DNA of 64,000 nt from Cinclus cinclus (lineage: Eukaryota; Chordata; Aves; Passeriformes; Cinclidae), in the NCBI RefSeq assembly GCF_963662255.1, contig NC_085073.1, forward strand, positions 3,038,001 through 3,102,000. The letters run 5' to 3'. The notes beneath the pieces are model-generated. The model was not told where the DNA came from. It ran no database searches and saw nothing but the letters and a program-made list of their open reading frames with translations. Shown piece after piece: positions 12,001-21,400 of the stretch. Position 1 is the stretch's first letter. Every line of letters begins with the position of its first letter. The position numbers were made by a program, and so were the translations under genes.

Positions 12001-12733
12001 GTTGGAAATGGTACAAGAGTGTGGTGTGGGCATCTTCTCTCTGCCATCCTGGTAGCAATCCCAAAGTTGGGATCTCCTGGTTGGACTGACAGCTTCCTGC
12101 AGAGGGAAGACAGAGAGGCAGGGGCTGAGCTCTGCTCTGCCACAGGGACAGGAGCCCAGCAAGGGCTGGAGCTGTGTCAGGGCTTGGGCTGGAGCTCAGG
12201 GAAAGGTTCTTCTTTCCCCCGAGGGTGCTGGGCACTGCCCAGGCTCCCCAGGGAATGGTCCCGGCCCCAAGGCTGCCAGAGCTCCAGGAGCGTTTGGACA
12301 CCGCTCTCAGGGATGCTCAGGGTGGGATTGTTGGGGTGTCTGGGCAGGGACAGGGGCTGCACTGATGATCCCTGAGGGTCCCCTCTACCTTCAGGATATT
12401 CTGTTATTTTATGATTAAAAGGAAACCTGCCCACATCACTCTCCAGACTGAGCTAGTCAGGCAGGCAGGAGGAGCTAGTTTGCTTTTTTTCAGGAGAGAA
12501 TTCTGTTCCTGTTGTGAGCCCCTCCAGGGGGTGGGAAAGCCTGGGTGGGCTCTGTGTACCTGCTGCCCTCTGTGTTGTGCTCATGTCCATCCCTCTGTGT
12601 CCAGATCGTGAATCTCATTGAGGAAACCGGGCATTTCAACGTCACCAACACAACCTTTGACTTTGACCTCTTCTCCCTGGATGAGACGACCGTCCGCAAG
12701 CTGCAGAGCTACCTGGAGGCCGTGGCCACATGA
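1..12733 (+). CDS. MLLT1: MLLT1 (ENL) 3' part, multi-exon; nine coding exons
   Basis: ENL is a nuclear YEATS-domain reader of acylated histone H3. It recruits the super elongation complex (AFF1/4, P-TEFb) and DOT1L. Coding exons seen: 1-47, 1589-1714, 2933-3478, 8091-8178, 8904-9015, 10140-10239, 10394-10465, 11797-11868 and 12605-12733; all have GT/AG borders and join in phase. The first exon ends the YEATS domain ([15 protein letters not shown]). Next come the [16 protein letters not shown] segment, a Lys/Ser/Pro-rich disordered linker, acidic serine clusters and the C-terminal ANC1-homology domain (AHD), which folds when it binds AF4, DOT1L, CBX8 or BCOR. The ending [21 protein letters not shown] and the C-terminus LEAVAT match my recollection of ENL rather than AF9 (MLLT3), whose end is different. 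The 5' exons and the start codon lie outside the window. The gene is convergent with ACSBG2, as in human 19p13.3. Confidence 0.96.
48..1588 (+). other. MLLT1: MLLT1 intron
   Basis: It contains one CR1 3' fragment (about 715-860). The remainder is unique AT-rich intron. An open frame at 1084-1515 has no ATG start and no recognisable domain. Confidence 0.85.
715..860 (+). mobile_element. CR1 LINE 3' fragment
   Basis: This is the CR1 3' end, with the CCAAGGCCA..TTGGA, CCCATGGCAGGG and CCCCTTCCAATCCAAATCAC words. Confidence 0.75.
1589..1714 (+). CDS. MLLT1: MLLT1 exon, post-YEATS segment
   Basis: This exon has 42 codons, [14 protein letters not shown] to KPSHGSK, bounded by acceptor TTCCCAG and donor AAG|GTCAGT, phase 0/0. 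The conserved [16 protein letters not shown] stretch follows the YEATS domain in ENL and AF9. Confidence 0.95.
1715..2932 (+). other. MLLT1: MLLT1 intron
   Basis: Unique sequence with no repeat family I can name and no gene seen on either strand. Confidence 0.8.
2933..3478 (+). CDS. MLLT1: MLLT1 large exon encoding the Lys/Ser-rich disordered linker
   Basis: This exon has 182 codons, from [20 protein letters not shown] to DETSFKSE, flanked by TTTTAG and GAG|GTGAGT. It is basic and low in complexity, with a cluster around [12 protein letters not shown] that looks like a nuclear localisation signal. The proline-rich run I recall in human ENL is largely absent here, where the sequence reads [15 protein letters not shown]. 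The frame stays open for about 190 bases into the intron, to a stop at 3668-3670. Confidence 0.95.
4435..4590 (+). mobile_element. CR1 LINE 3' fragment
   Basis: The same 3' consensus words (GTGTCCAAGGCCAGG, CCCTTCCCACCCAAACCATT) lie in an MLLT1 intron. Confidence 0.85.
5765..5925 (-). mobile_element. CR1 LINE 3' fragment, reverse
   Basis: Reverse complement of the CR1 tail (CACTGTCCCAGGCTGCTCCA, GGACACTGCCAGGGATCCAG). Confidence 0.85.
6120..6570 (+). mobile_element. CR1 LINE fragment, other subfamily
   Basis: It contains GTCCAGTTCTGG, GGTTGGACACCAGGAAGAAC and TGGAGTCCCCATCCCTGGAG in CR1 order. It lacks the terminal ATTCTGTGA tail. A run of nine G lies at about 6,309. Confidence 0.8.
7290..7675 (+). 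mobile_element. CR1 LINE 3' fragment
   Basis: A long 3' part with GATATTGGGAAGGAATTGCT, GGGTGGGCAGGCCCTGGCAC and the CCTTTCCAACCCAAACCACT tail. Confidence 0.9.
8091..8178 (+). CDS. MLLT1: MLLT1 exon, serine/aspartate cluster
   Basis: It encodes [29 protein letters not shown] plus one base of Gly, with acceptor GGTTAAG and donor CAAG|GTGTGT. The AGCTCC-type codon repetition accounts for the simple-sequence look. Ser/Asp clusters like this are typical of CK2-type phosphorylated linkers. Confidence 0.92.
8904..9015 (+). CDS. MLLT1: MLLT1 exon, acidic EESDDDD region
   Basis: It encodes [36 protein letters not shown], with split codons on both sides (phase 1 in, phase 2 out). The borders are CCCCAG|GC and CCAG|GTGGTA. 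It aligns with [26 protein letters not shown] of mammalian ENL. Confidence 0.94.
9016..10139 (+). other. MLLT1: MLLT1 intron
   Basis: Unique intronic sequence with a short AAAC repeat at 9,582-9,605. No gene seen. The neighbouring 8179-8903 intron is likewise unique. Confidence 0.8.
9582..9605. repeat. (AAAC)n
   Basis: A short tetranucleotide run in an MLLT1 intron. Confidence 0.85.
10140..10239 (+). CDS. MLLT1: MLLT1 exon, second Ser/Asp cluster
   Basis: It encodes [34 protein letters not shown], with borders TTTTCCAG|A and AAG|GTATGA. It restores phase 0 after the two preceding split-codon exons. Confidence 0.93.
10394..10465 (+). CDS. MLLT1: MLLT1 exon leading into the AHD
   Basis: It encodes [24 protein letters not shown] (24 codons), with borders CCTCAG|GCA and AAG|GTGTGT. 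A sense-oriented CR1 copy begins about 20 bases after the donor. Confidence 0.94.
10466..11796 (+). other. MLLT1: MLLT1 intron with a sense CR1 copy
   Basis: A CR1 3' fragment occupies about 10,480-10,785. The rest (10,800-11,796) is AT-rich and featureless. The next intron (11,869-12,604) is mostly another CR1. Confidence 0.8.
10480..10785 (+). mobile_element. CR1 LINE 3' fragment
   Basis: Full 3' consensus ending ACCATTCCAGGATTCTGTGA, just after an MLLT1 donor. Confidence 0.92.
11797..11868 (+). CDS. MLLT1: MLLT1 exon, first half of the ANC1-homology domain
   Basis: It encodes [24 protein letters not shown] (24 codons), with borders TTCCAG|GCC and CAG|GTACAG. This is the amphipathic helix that pairs with AF4 or DOT1L peptides. 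Confidence 0.96.
12113..12418 (+). mobile_element. Young CR1 copy 1
   Basis: It carries CCCCGAGGGTGCTGGGCACT through GATGATCCCTGAGGGTCCC. It is nearly identical to the copies at 18.6, 23.6 and 52.4 kb. It lies in the last MLLT1 intron. Confidence 0.9.
12605..12733 (+). CDS. MLLT1: MLLT1 last coding exon, end of AHD and stop
   Basis: It encodes [20 protein letters not shown] onward, ending ...SYLEAVAT followed by TGA. The acceptor is TGTCCAG. The terminal AVAT and the NVTN sequence distinguish ENL from AF9. Confidence 0.97.
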   Translation: MVNLIEETGHFNVTNTTFDFDLFSLDETTVRKLQSYLEAVAT

Positions 12734-13484
12734 CGCTGGGCCTGGGAAGCTGGCTCTGCTCTTCAACCAGAGATACCCTCCATTGGTACCAGGAAACCAC
12801 CCCACGGAACTAGGCCTTCTTATCCTCCTGCCTCACCCGAAGAAGCACTGCCTTAGAGAACAGCCATGCTCTAGGAATGCTCAGCCAGCTGCACTTTTCT
12901 TGTAGGCTTCAAACCAGCGCCCGCCTTGCTGAGTCTGTCCCCCCAAGCTTCGTGGGCCAGGCCCCCAGCAGAGCAGGCGTGCTGCACTTAGGCTGCACAG
13001 CTCGACCTTTGCGGTTTCCCTTTGAGCAACTGTGTTTCAAGAGCACATTTTCCAGGCATCTCTGAGCTTTCTGAAGAAGCGTGGATGCTGTTCCCTTCCC
13101 CCGGAGCTCAGGACCAGCCTGTGCAGAGCACTGGAACCAGAGCCCTCCCGCTCTGCCCCGTGCCCTGTGGGTGACAGTGGCTTTGGCAGAGCTGGCCGGG
13201 ACACTGGGGACACAGGAGGCTCCCTGGGGTCTTGCTGATCTGCTGCAGAGGAGAGGGGCTGCATTCCAGCTGGGATCACCCACCAGTTCAGTGACCTGGC
13301 TCCTGGTGGGGACAGGACCCTCAGCTCCCTGCAGGGACACTCTGTGCTTGGTGAGGAGGCTTCTGGAACCTACTGTCTCCTCTTGGGGTTTGGAGATATC
13401 TTGTTTGTTGATCTGAGCTCCTAAACAAAGTCCCACTCCTTTCAGTCTGCTTTAACTGTAATAGGACTCCAAAACTGTAAGCTG

Positions 13485-13535
13485 TATATTTTATATATAT
13501 ATATATTATATATATATGTATGTACTGTATGTATA
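13485..13535. repeat. TA dinucleotide repeat
   Basis: Imperfect (TA)n within the MLLT1 3' UTR, with a nearly self-complementary sequence that could fold back on itself. Confidence 0.9.
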
Positions 13536-14390
13536 AGAAGGGCCTAGTTGGGTCTTATGATCTTAAGGGTGTGTTTTTCTGTTGTTTTTTTATGGCTCTG
13601 GCAGGGGAAGGCGCTTAATAAGATTTGACTCATTTGTTCAATGCCTCTTGTGGACAATTTGTAGTGTAAGGAAGCTGGACAGCAACCTCCAGGCATCCCA
13701 TGCTCCAGAAGGGGCTCACCCGTTGTCTTTCCATTTGTCAGTGTTTGATAACTTTGCCAAAACATGTGATTGGTTTTGTTCTGTGTTCTCAAAGAGGAAT
13801 CTCCTTACAGTGGCCCCTATAGTAGTGGCTGTACTTTGGGAAAACCAAAACAAGGGAGAACTGAAATCTTCGGACACGCCTGGGAGACGCTGATGTGAAA
13901 CACGAAGTGGAGTTGGGTTTGTTCCCTGCTCCCTCTCCCTCCCCGCTGCCTGTGCAGGAACAGGCAGGAGCCAGAAACACTAATGCAGCCCCTTCCTTCC
14001 CCAGATTTCTAGTTAAACTAGTATTGACCTCCAAGTGTTGTCCAGGTGGGCATGGGGAAAGCCCAGCGCCTTCCTCAAAGCTGCGTTACACTCCTGGTCC
14101 CTAAATTCAGTGTTTTCCCAGGAATTGCTCCTTGTTCTGAGGGCTGTGGGTAGCTTTTGCCAAATGTGCTTGGGGCACAGGCGCTGTGGGAGCAGCGGTG
14201 CTGGGGAGCCCCTCTGCTCTGGGAGGGTTGCATCGCTCTAGGTTTGCTGTCCCTTGTTTTGGGTTCCCCCTTTCTTTATCATGGAAATGTTGCAACTAAT
14301 CAACTGAAGTGGCAATATGATGATAAGCTTGTTTGAGTTGGGTCATGTTGACCCGATTCCCGTTAATTTTGTCCTTGTACCACCTTTCAT

Positions 14391-14394
14391 GTGT

Positions 14395-14455
<61 letters not shown>

Positions 14456-14456
14456 G
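14391..14456. repeat. Compound (TG)n(TA)n microsatellite
   Basis: A TGTGTG run passes directly into about 22 TA units, inside the MLLT1 3' UTR. It is likely length-polymorphic. Confidence 0.95.
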
Positions 14457-16618
14457 GAAGTTCAAGCTCATGCCAGGTGCGAACCCTGTCACGCCAGTGA
14501 TCTCAGCTGTTTTCTTTCTTGCTGGACGATGCCAGGGCTGGTAATAGAAAGGCCAGAGGAGGTGGAGGGCAGGGGGCAGAGGAGAGGAGGTGGCAGCAGG
14601 ACACCCACGGCGGAGCCTGATGGTCACAACTGTGGGTGGGTTGTGCGAGCTCCTCGTGTCTCCGTGGGGCTGTGCCAGGGCGAGCAGCTCTGTGCCCACT
14701 CTGGGGTGGGGTTGGTGACACTGCCCCATCCCCAGAGCACTGGGGGCCGGGCTGAGGCCCAGCTCTGCCGAGGCCTTCACCGCCTTCTCTGCCCAGGTCA
14801 CTCCTCCCACAGCTCCGGTCCCAGCACTTCCGGACTGTCACAGCCTCCAGAGCTGCCCCTCGGGGGGGCTGGAGGTGCCACCCCTCCTGCTCCTGCCCCT
14901 GCTCCTGTCACCACCCGTGGTCACAGCTCCCAGCCAGTCCCAGAGCACACCTGGGAGGCTGTTCCTGAGCCTGGCTGGAAGCACCGTGACCGTGGCATCA
15001 TCCTGTCCTGGAAGTGACTTTGTTGGTGAAGTCTGCTGCGCATTGATAGGGATTTTGTTTGGTTTTTATAAAAAGTATTTTACACATGGATTTTTTTAGA
15101 CTGTTTATAATCCCCCTGAAAACCCGAAGTAGGATTGTTCCCCAGCAATAGTTCCTCTCCATTGTGTGCACATGCTGATTTGTTACTAAAAGGTTTTTGC
15201 AAGTACTTAGTTGTTCTACAGAGTTGATGTTTTTTGGGGTATGTGGTAGCGTCGGGGAGCACGGGAGGGGTGACTCTGCAAACACAGAATGGTCACATTT
15301 GGGCCTCATCTTGTGTCCCCTTGGAGTTCCCTGTGTAGATTCCCTCTAGGCTGGCTGAACGCTGTTCTGAACATGCTGTGTACAGGTTTTTGTGGATAAA
15401 GTGTTTGTTCTTGTGTCACTCTTGAGAGCATGGATGGATTATTGTACTCTAGGAAGGAGGAGGCAATGCTGCTGTGGGCATTGCTTCAGGTCCTCGAGGA
15501 TGTGTAGTAGCTTGCATTGTTAAAAAAAAGGAAGAAAAAAAAAAAAGAATTCCAAATTGACTTGTAGCCATAATGGTTTTTCCAAGGAGAACGGACAGGA
15601 CTCTGTTTCTTTTCCGTGTCCTTCGTGGTGGTGCTGCTGGCACAGACAGGTGCTGGGCAGCCCGAGGGCTTCCCGAGTAGCTGAGTTGGAATCGTGTTCG
15701 AGGTGGGATCAGGACTCTGCTCTATCCTTGGCCGTGGGATCAGAGGGCAAGGAGGGGCGGGAGCGGTTTCCTGAGTCCTGGTCTGCGACGTGTTAAGCCT
15801 TGAGGCTTTGATTACTGACATGTAGTATTAGAAAAGTTTTAAAAAAAGAGAGGAAAGAAAGGCTTGGCTGGCGGCAAAGCCCGGCTGAGGCGTTTGGGCC
15901 ACGGAGGGAGCAAGGCTGGCTGAGGTCAGGCCGAGTCCATGGAAGTGCAATGACTCTGCCACCCGTGGGATCGTGGGGTGCGATGGGAGCATCAGAACGA
16001 GCCAAGCAAATGATGCAACAATCCAGAAGCAGTTTTTTTGTCAGATCTTGGACCGTGTTTGATGGTGAGAGAGGTTTAAACGTCCTTCCCGGAGGGGCCT
16101 CTCCAGGAGCAGAGGCCAGAGCGGCTCCGGTTCCGCAGTTTTCCGTGGGGGATGTGCTGGGGCCGGCTCTGCTCGCCTGAGGCTCCTCCCTGCTCGCCCA
16201 GGTGCTCTGGTGATGCTGTGACACCCCTGGTGCACCTGGAACAGGTTAATTAGTGCTCAAAGGACCCAAATTGGTGTTGCTTTCCTGGGGCGTGGAATAG
16301 CCATCAAAAACTGACAAGATGAGTTTGCACTCCTAAAGAAAAATGTAAGTACTTCAACTTCTAGAGAATTTTTAATTGTATTTCTGCCTAGAGCCGAGGT
16401 ATTAAATACCTCAGCACCTGAGGATTTTAAAAGTTGTGTTGGGAGAAAGTTCTTCACTCAGCTGGAAGAAATGCAGCTGAGCCAAGACTTTGCAAGACTA
16501 AAAAGAAAAAAACTACAAAAAAACTCATGTTTGTAATACGTTACAGGATTGTTTGTCCTGAATTTTAAACTTTTTGTTAAATTTGTGGAACTATGGAGGA
16601 ATTTTCTAGAAAAAGTGA

Positions 16619-16624
16619 AATAAA
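16619..16624 (+). terminator. MLLT1: Poly(A) signal AATAAA of MLLT1
   Basis: The hexamer AATAAA is followed by AGTGTTTTTCAGTTGTGTTG-like GU/U-rich sequence about 25-45 bases downstream. The cleavage position is inferred, not observed. Confidence 0.65.
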
Positions 16625-16640
16625 GTAAGATGGAAAAGTA

Positions 16641-18220
16641 AATCTTGGAAGTGTTTTTCAGTTGTGTTGTTTCTCCAGGTACAGCACTGTGGCTTTCCCA
16701 AAACCTCCCCTCATGGCACAGGTAACACCATTGGGCCTGGGAGGGAAATGCAAGGAAAAGGGAATTACTTTTAGCATGGGGTGGCTCCAGTGTCCCTGAA
16801 TCCATCAGAGCTTTGTCTGTTCAGGTGAGAGGTCCCTGCCCTTGGAGCAGGCTTTGCCTGGGGCAGCTCCGTGGGATTTGAGGGGGCCCCCCACTGTTCC
16901 CAGGCCGTGCCAGACCTGTCACAAGGAGCGAGCCCTGGCCCTGCCCAGCACGGCTCAGCTGCAGCTCTCCCTGCCCCAGGCAAGCCCACCCCAGCCCCGG
17001 GCCGGGCCCTGCTCCATCCCAGGAACGAAGGAGAGTTAAGAGACAGAAATGGAGGAGTTTATTACACATTGCTCTGCACACATCGGGACACAGCAACTGC
17101 AGGCAGCTCAGCATTCCCACCCTTCCACCGACCCAAAGCAGAGACAGTTTTGGGTTTAAGCCACCCTGAGCCCAGCCCTGCTGTGATACCAACACTGAGC
17201 TGCTCCCACCTCCTCCCCGTGCTGCTCCTTTCCATGGGAAACGGTGCTGGGACTCAGAGCTGGGCTGCCTGCCCGTGTTCAGGTAAGGATTGATGGTTTG
17301 AAATGACCCAGTGCACAGGGAATCCTTCACCTGCTGGGGGTGGACAGCCTGGAATAAGCCCTGCAGAGCCTTTAGCAGGGAGCATGAGGAGCTCCTGGCT
17401 GCAGGTGCTTCCCTGCAGCTTGGCAGGGGGTGAGTCTGTGTCCACCAGAATTCACTGTGAGTCAGTGGATTCACTGTGAAGGACCCTCAGAGCTCTGGGC
17501 TGGTTGATCACAGACATTCAGGAGAACCAGCCTGGGCTCCCAGCAGCAGCTCCTGGCCCCAAGCACAGGTACAGAGCCTCAGCCCACCCAGCCTCCACTG
17601 TGGAGCTCCCCAGTTCAGACACTACAACATTTCTGGATTGTAAAACAGACAGATTTCACACATTGTACACAGCATTATAAATAATCCCTGGAGTAAATCA
17701 CTTCCCAGAATACCAGCCATGGATACAGCTTCAACAGTACAATTTATGGCTTCATTATAACTCAAAAAGGTAAAACAAACTCAAAATATTGCACAGACAA
17801 ACCCAGTTCATGTGAGGTTCCACCTCCACTGCTGTGTGTAGTCACCCAGCATTTGTCATCTCAGACAGGAATACTTTGTGGGAAAGGAGATTTAAAATTA
17901 TATGATGCCATCAGCATGCAGGGAAACAGGCAGCAGGGAGCGAGGACACTGCTGGAAAATGAAATCTGCCTTTCTTCCTTAGCAGGGAAAGGGCAGCTCC
18001 TGATTTCCAGCTCTTGTTTTACATTTGTCTCCAGAAAAGAAAACTTTGGTTAGAAAGTAACATGTCATGTGATTTTTTTTTTAAGGTAAACATTGTATCA
18101 CCCTTATAAAAACAGAAATAAAAAATACAGAGTTGAGATATTTGGGATATCTCAGCACAGGACACAAGACACAGGAGAACATGGACTGGACAGGGACAGC
18201 AAAGCAATGCCGAGGGGCTG
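16641..18220. other. Convergent intergenic spacer between MLLT1 and ACSBG2
   Basis: About 1.6 kb separates the two inferred cleavage sites. A minus-strand AATAAA at 17,058-17,063 could end a longer ACSBG2 transcript. The stretch 16,820-17,600 is GC-rich with open frames on both strands that resemble nothing known. No CR1 is recognised. Confidence 0.6.
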
Positions 18221-18237
18221 CCTGAAGGCTGACCCTC

Positions 18238-18243
18238 TTTATT
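18238..18243 (-). terminator. ACSBG2: Poly(A) signal AATAAA of ACSBG2
   Basis: The minus-strand AATAAA lies 70 bases after the stop codon and is followed by a GT-rich stretch (TGTGTCTTGTGTCC type) at 18,160-18,190. This implies a 3' UTR of only about 90 bases. Confidence 0.6.
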
Positions 18244-18312
18244 CCAACAGGATCCAGGGGATCCTTCCTGGGCAGCTGGGAGTGTCCTCAGGCATGGTTC
18301 CAGTGCAGGGCT

Positions 18313-18425
18313 CTATGTCCGGGTCGAGGGCTCCCCCGAGGGGGTTTCGATGTCCGTGTAAAACTGAGCAATTTTGTCCTGGTATTTCTGAGCCACTACC
18401 GGCCTCCTCAGCTTCATGGTGGGGC
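18313..18425 (-). CDS. ACSBG2: ACSBG2 last coding exon and stop
   Basis: It encodes [20 protein letters not shown] then [17 protein letters not shown] and TAG. The lysine of PTMK sits where A10-motif lysines close the active site for adenylation. The tail after the conserved VAQKY region is longer than in human. The acceptor is CCCCACAG. Confidence 0.93.
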
Positions 18426-21400
18426 CTGTGGGGAACCAGCACAGGGTTACTGGGGAGGGAACCACTTCGAGCTCCCAGCAGGCCTGGGGGGAAGCAGGGC
18501 TGGAAGGAAGAGGCAAAAACGGGAACAGTGATCGGTTCTAAATTTCTCTTTGGGTTTAATAGAATCTCCCTCCCTTCCCCTGTGACCTGAAACAGCACAG
18601 CAGCACCCCGAGGGTGCTGGGCACTGCCCAGGCTCCCCAGGGAATGGTCCCGGCCCCAAGGCTGCCAGAGCTCCAGGAGCGTTTGGACACCGCTCTCAGG
18701 GATGCTCAGGGTGGGATTGTTGGGGTGTCTGGGCAGGGACAGGGGCTGCACTGATGATCCCTGAGGGTCCCTTCCAGTTCAGGATGTTCCATAACTCTGC
18801 CAGAGGCATCAAAGCACCAGAGCAGAGCAGCAGAGCAAGGGTAAGTGCTGCTCCACTCAGTGCTGCTGGGCAGAAGTGGGAATTCACCCCAGTCCATCCC
18901 ACCTCAAACTTCCACATGGAAAAGCCACAGAGAGGAAAGGCTGGGGGCAGCTCTGTGTATCAGGGGTCACGGTTGTGTTGATGTTCAATAGCCAGGGAAG
19001 GGGCACAGGGCAAATCCCAGACACCTCCCCCAGCACTCACCAAGCTCTCCACCAAAGAGGGAGAAGTCCTTCTCCAGCAGGACCCACTTCTGGACTTTCT
19101 GGGCATTAGACACAGCTCCCTCATTGACAGCAGAGATCCCTTTCTGGATGGCAGCATAGATGGCTTTGTCTTTGCTGCTGATGATTTCTGAGACCTTGGT
19201 GGCCGTGCTGCCCAGCTTCTGACAGAACTCCAGAGCTTCAGGAGTGAGGGCATCTCCAGGCTCGCCCGTCTCTGCATCCACAATGCACTGCAGGACACAA
19301 CAGGTACCTGAGAATTGCTGAACACCTGACGCCCCCTGCACCAAGGAGCCTCCAGCCCTGAGACAGTTCCTGGGTCCTTTCCTCACCCCACTCCAACCCC
19401 ACCTCATCCAAGCTGTCATGCAGCCCCTGGCAGCCAGTGGAATTTTGGGACAAAACACAGATAATCCCCCTCAGATCTGCCTGCTCAGGAGCCAGCAGGG
19501 TATAGAGCTCATCTGCCAAATTTCTCCTGTGCTATCCAAAGTTTATCACTTTTTTCCATACCTGTTCTGGAGCACAGTTTACTTCCCTATGCTGTGCAGC
19601 AGTAGTCTTGGAAGCCACACAGCACTGAACCATGACAAGCGCAGCAGGGCCTGGCTCAGGTCTCCTGCCCCAGGCCAAGGCTGCTGGCCTCAGTCTCACC
19701 AAGGAGCAATTCCCACTCTGACAGTCAGCACAGGCCACCATGGATGTGTCCTGGTGGAGTTTAAAGCCAGAGTCTGACAAAAAAATCCTTGGCAGCTTTT
19801 TAGCTCCCAGACTGCTTTGGAAGAGACTGAAAACAGGTGAGGAGAGCTGAAGGGTTTCCTTTGCAAGCCTCACTTTTGGGTCTTTTCCTTGTTTCTTCCT
19901 GCCCTCTGTGGCACAGAAAAAGCTGCCCTGAACAACAGCAGAGCCTGATGGTCTGAGCAAATGACAGCTCTGTGCTTTCAGCTGCTCTTTGCAGCTCAGT
20001 TACAGCCAAGCTACAGCTCTGGGCTCCTGTCTCCACAAGACACTAAAGATGTATAACAGCTTCTCCTCCCTGGAATTAATCAGACTCAGCAGCACAGGTG
20101 GTGGATCCCCATCCTGTTTGCCATTACCTTTAGTGTCAGGAGCATAGAAAGGAATTTGGCTTTGTCTCCAACCAACATGGCATTGCTGATGATGGGAATA
20201 GCATTCTTGACAGCATCCTCAATGGGAACAGGAGGAATGTTCTCACCTCCTGCAGTGATGATGAGCTCTGGAAAACAATCAAATCCTGATTAATGCTTGG
20301 AGCTTCTCCCCCTCCCATAATCTGAAACAACTCTACTGCTCCTTCATGTCTGCTGCATCAAACAGTGAGTGTGTGTCAGCAGAGCTGGAGAAGGCAGCAC
20401 ACCAGGACTGGGAAAGTCACAGGGTGACTTCCCCAAAAGGGCTCAGAAAGGTGGGGATGTGGCACTTGGGGTTTAGTGGTGGCCTTGGGGGTGCTGTACT
20501 CAATGATCTTAAAAGGCTTTTCCAGCCTCAGTGCTCATCCCATGACTCCAGCAGGCCTAGAGAGAGGAGCAGCTCACACACAGCCCAGCCAAAGCTGCCT
20601 TGGTGCTCCAGGGGTGTTTGCAGTCTGGCAATGCAGGGGGAGCCCCTTGGCACCCTGGCACAGATCTCTGGGCCTCTAAGGCACCTAAGTTGGCACCCAA
20701 ACTGTAAGAAATTGAAGTGAAAGGAGGTTCCCATGTGCTGCAGAGCAGAGGGGCGCCCCCTTCTGAATCTTCTGCTCCTGAGAGCAGCCCTCACATGAGG
20801 ACCTCTCTCTTTTTAAGGGCTGAAGGCTCGAGTGGCCTTGGCTTTGTCTGGTGTTGCTCAAACTGTTGTCCCAGGAGCCACACTGTGACAAGGCACTTGC
20901 ACAACAGTGTTAAGTTGATGTTTTCCTTGGAGGTCACCCAGCAAAGTTCCTGAAACTGAGGGAGCTGCTGGTAAAACAAGGCAACAAAGCATTAACTGCA
21001 CTGGTGCTGCAATCAGAGGGCTTGTCCCCCACTGCAAACACACCCTGGCTCCAGAGGCTGCCCCTCTCCTCCACCACAGGGGAGGACACCCTCATTCACG
21101 TAGAGACTACAGGAGGAGGAGGATTTAAACAATTTTTCTGCGCAAGTCACAACCACACAACCAGCAAAACCTCCCCCTGTACCAGAGAAGTTTGGCATTG
21201 GGAAAAAATTCTTCACTGTTCATCATTGGAACAGGCTGCCCAGGGCAGTGGTAGAGTCACCATCCCTGGAGGGATTTCAAAGATGTGGAAATGGGGACGT
21301 GGGTTAGTTTGGCCCCATGAGGTCTTTCCCAACATTAACAACTCAGTGATTCCATAGTGCTGCATAACATCAAGATAAAGTCAGGGGATGTGTTACCTTT

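Larger units (their letters stand above)
12734..16640 (+). other. MLLT1: MLLT1 3' UTR (about 3.9 kb)
   Basis: No coding potential follows the TGA. The stretch contains the TA repeat at 13,485-13,535, the TG/TA repeat at 14,391-14,456 and A-rich runs near 15,520-15,550. The first strong AATAAA on this strand lies at 16,619-16,624. It is followed within 25-50 bases by a T/GT-rich element, as expected for cleavage near 16,640. A GATAAA variant near 15,396 could end a shorter form. No CR1 copy interrupts it, which fits selection on a transcribed UTR. Confidence 0.7.

Noticed and set aside
11776..12375. 199-residue frame starting in MLLT1 exon sequence
   Set aside because: It is the AHD exon read through its donor into intronic and CR1 DNA; the true exon ends at 11,868.
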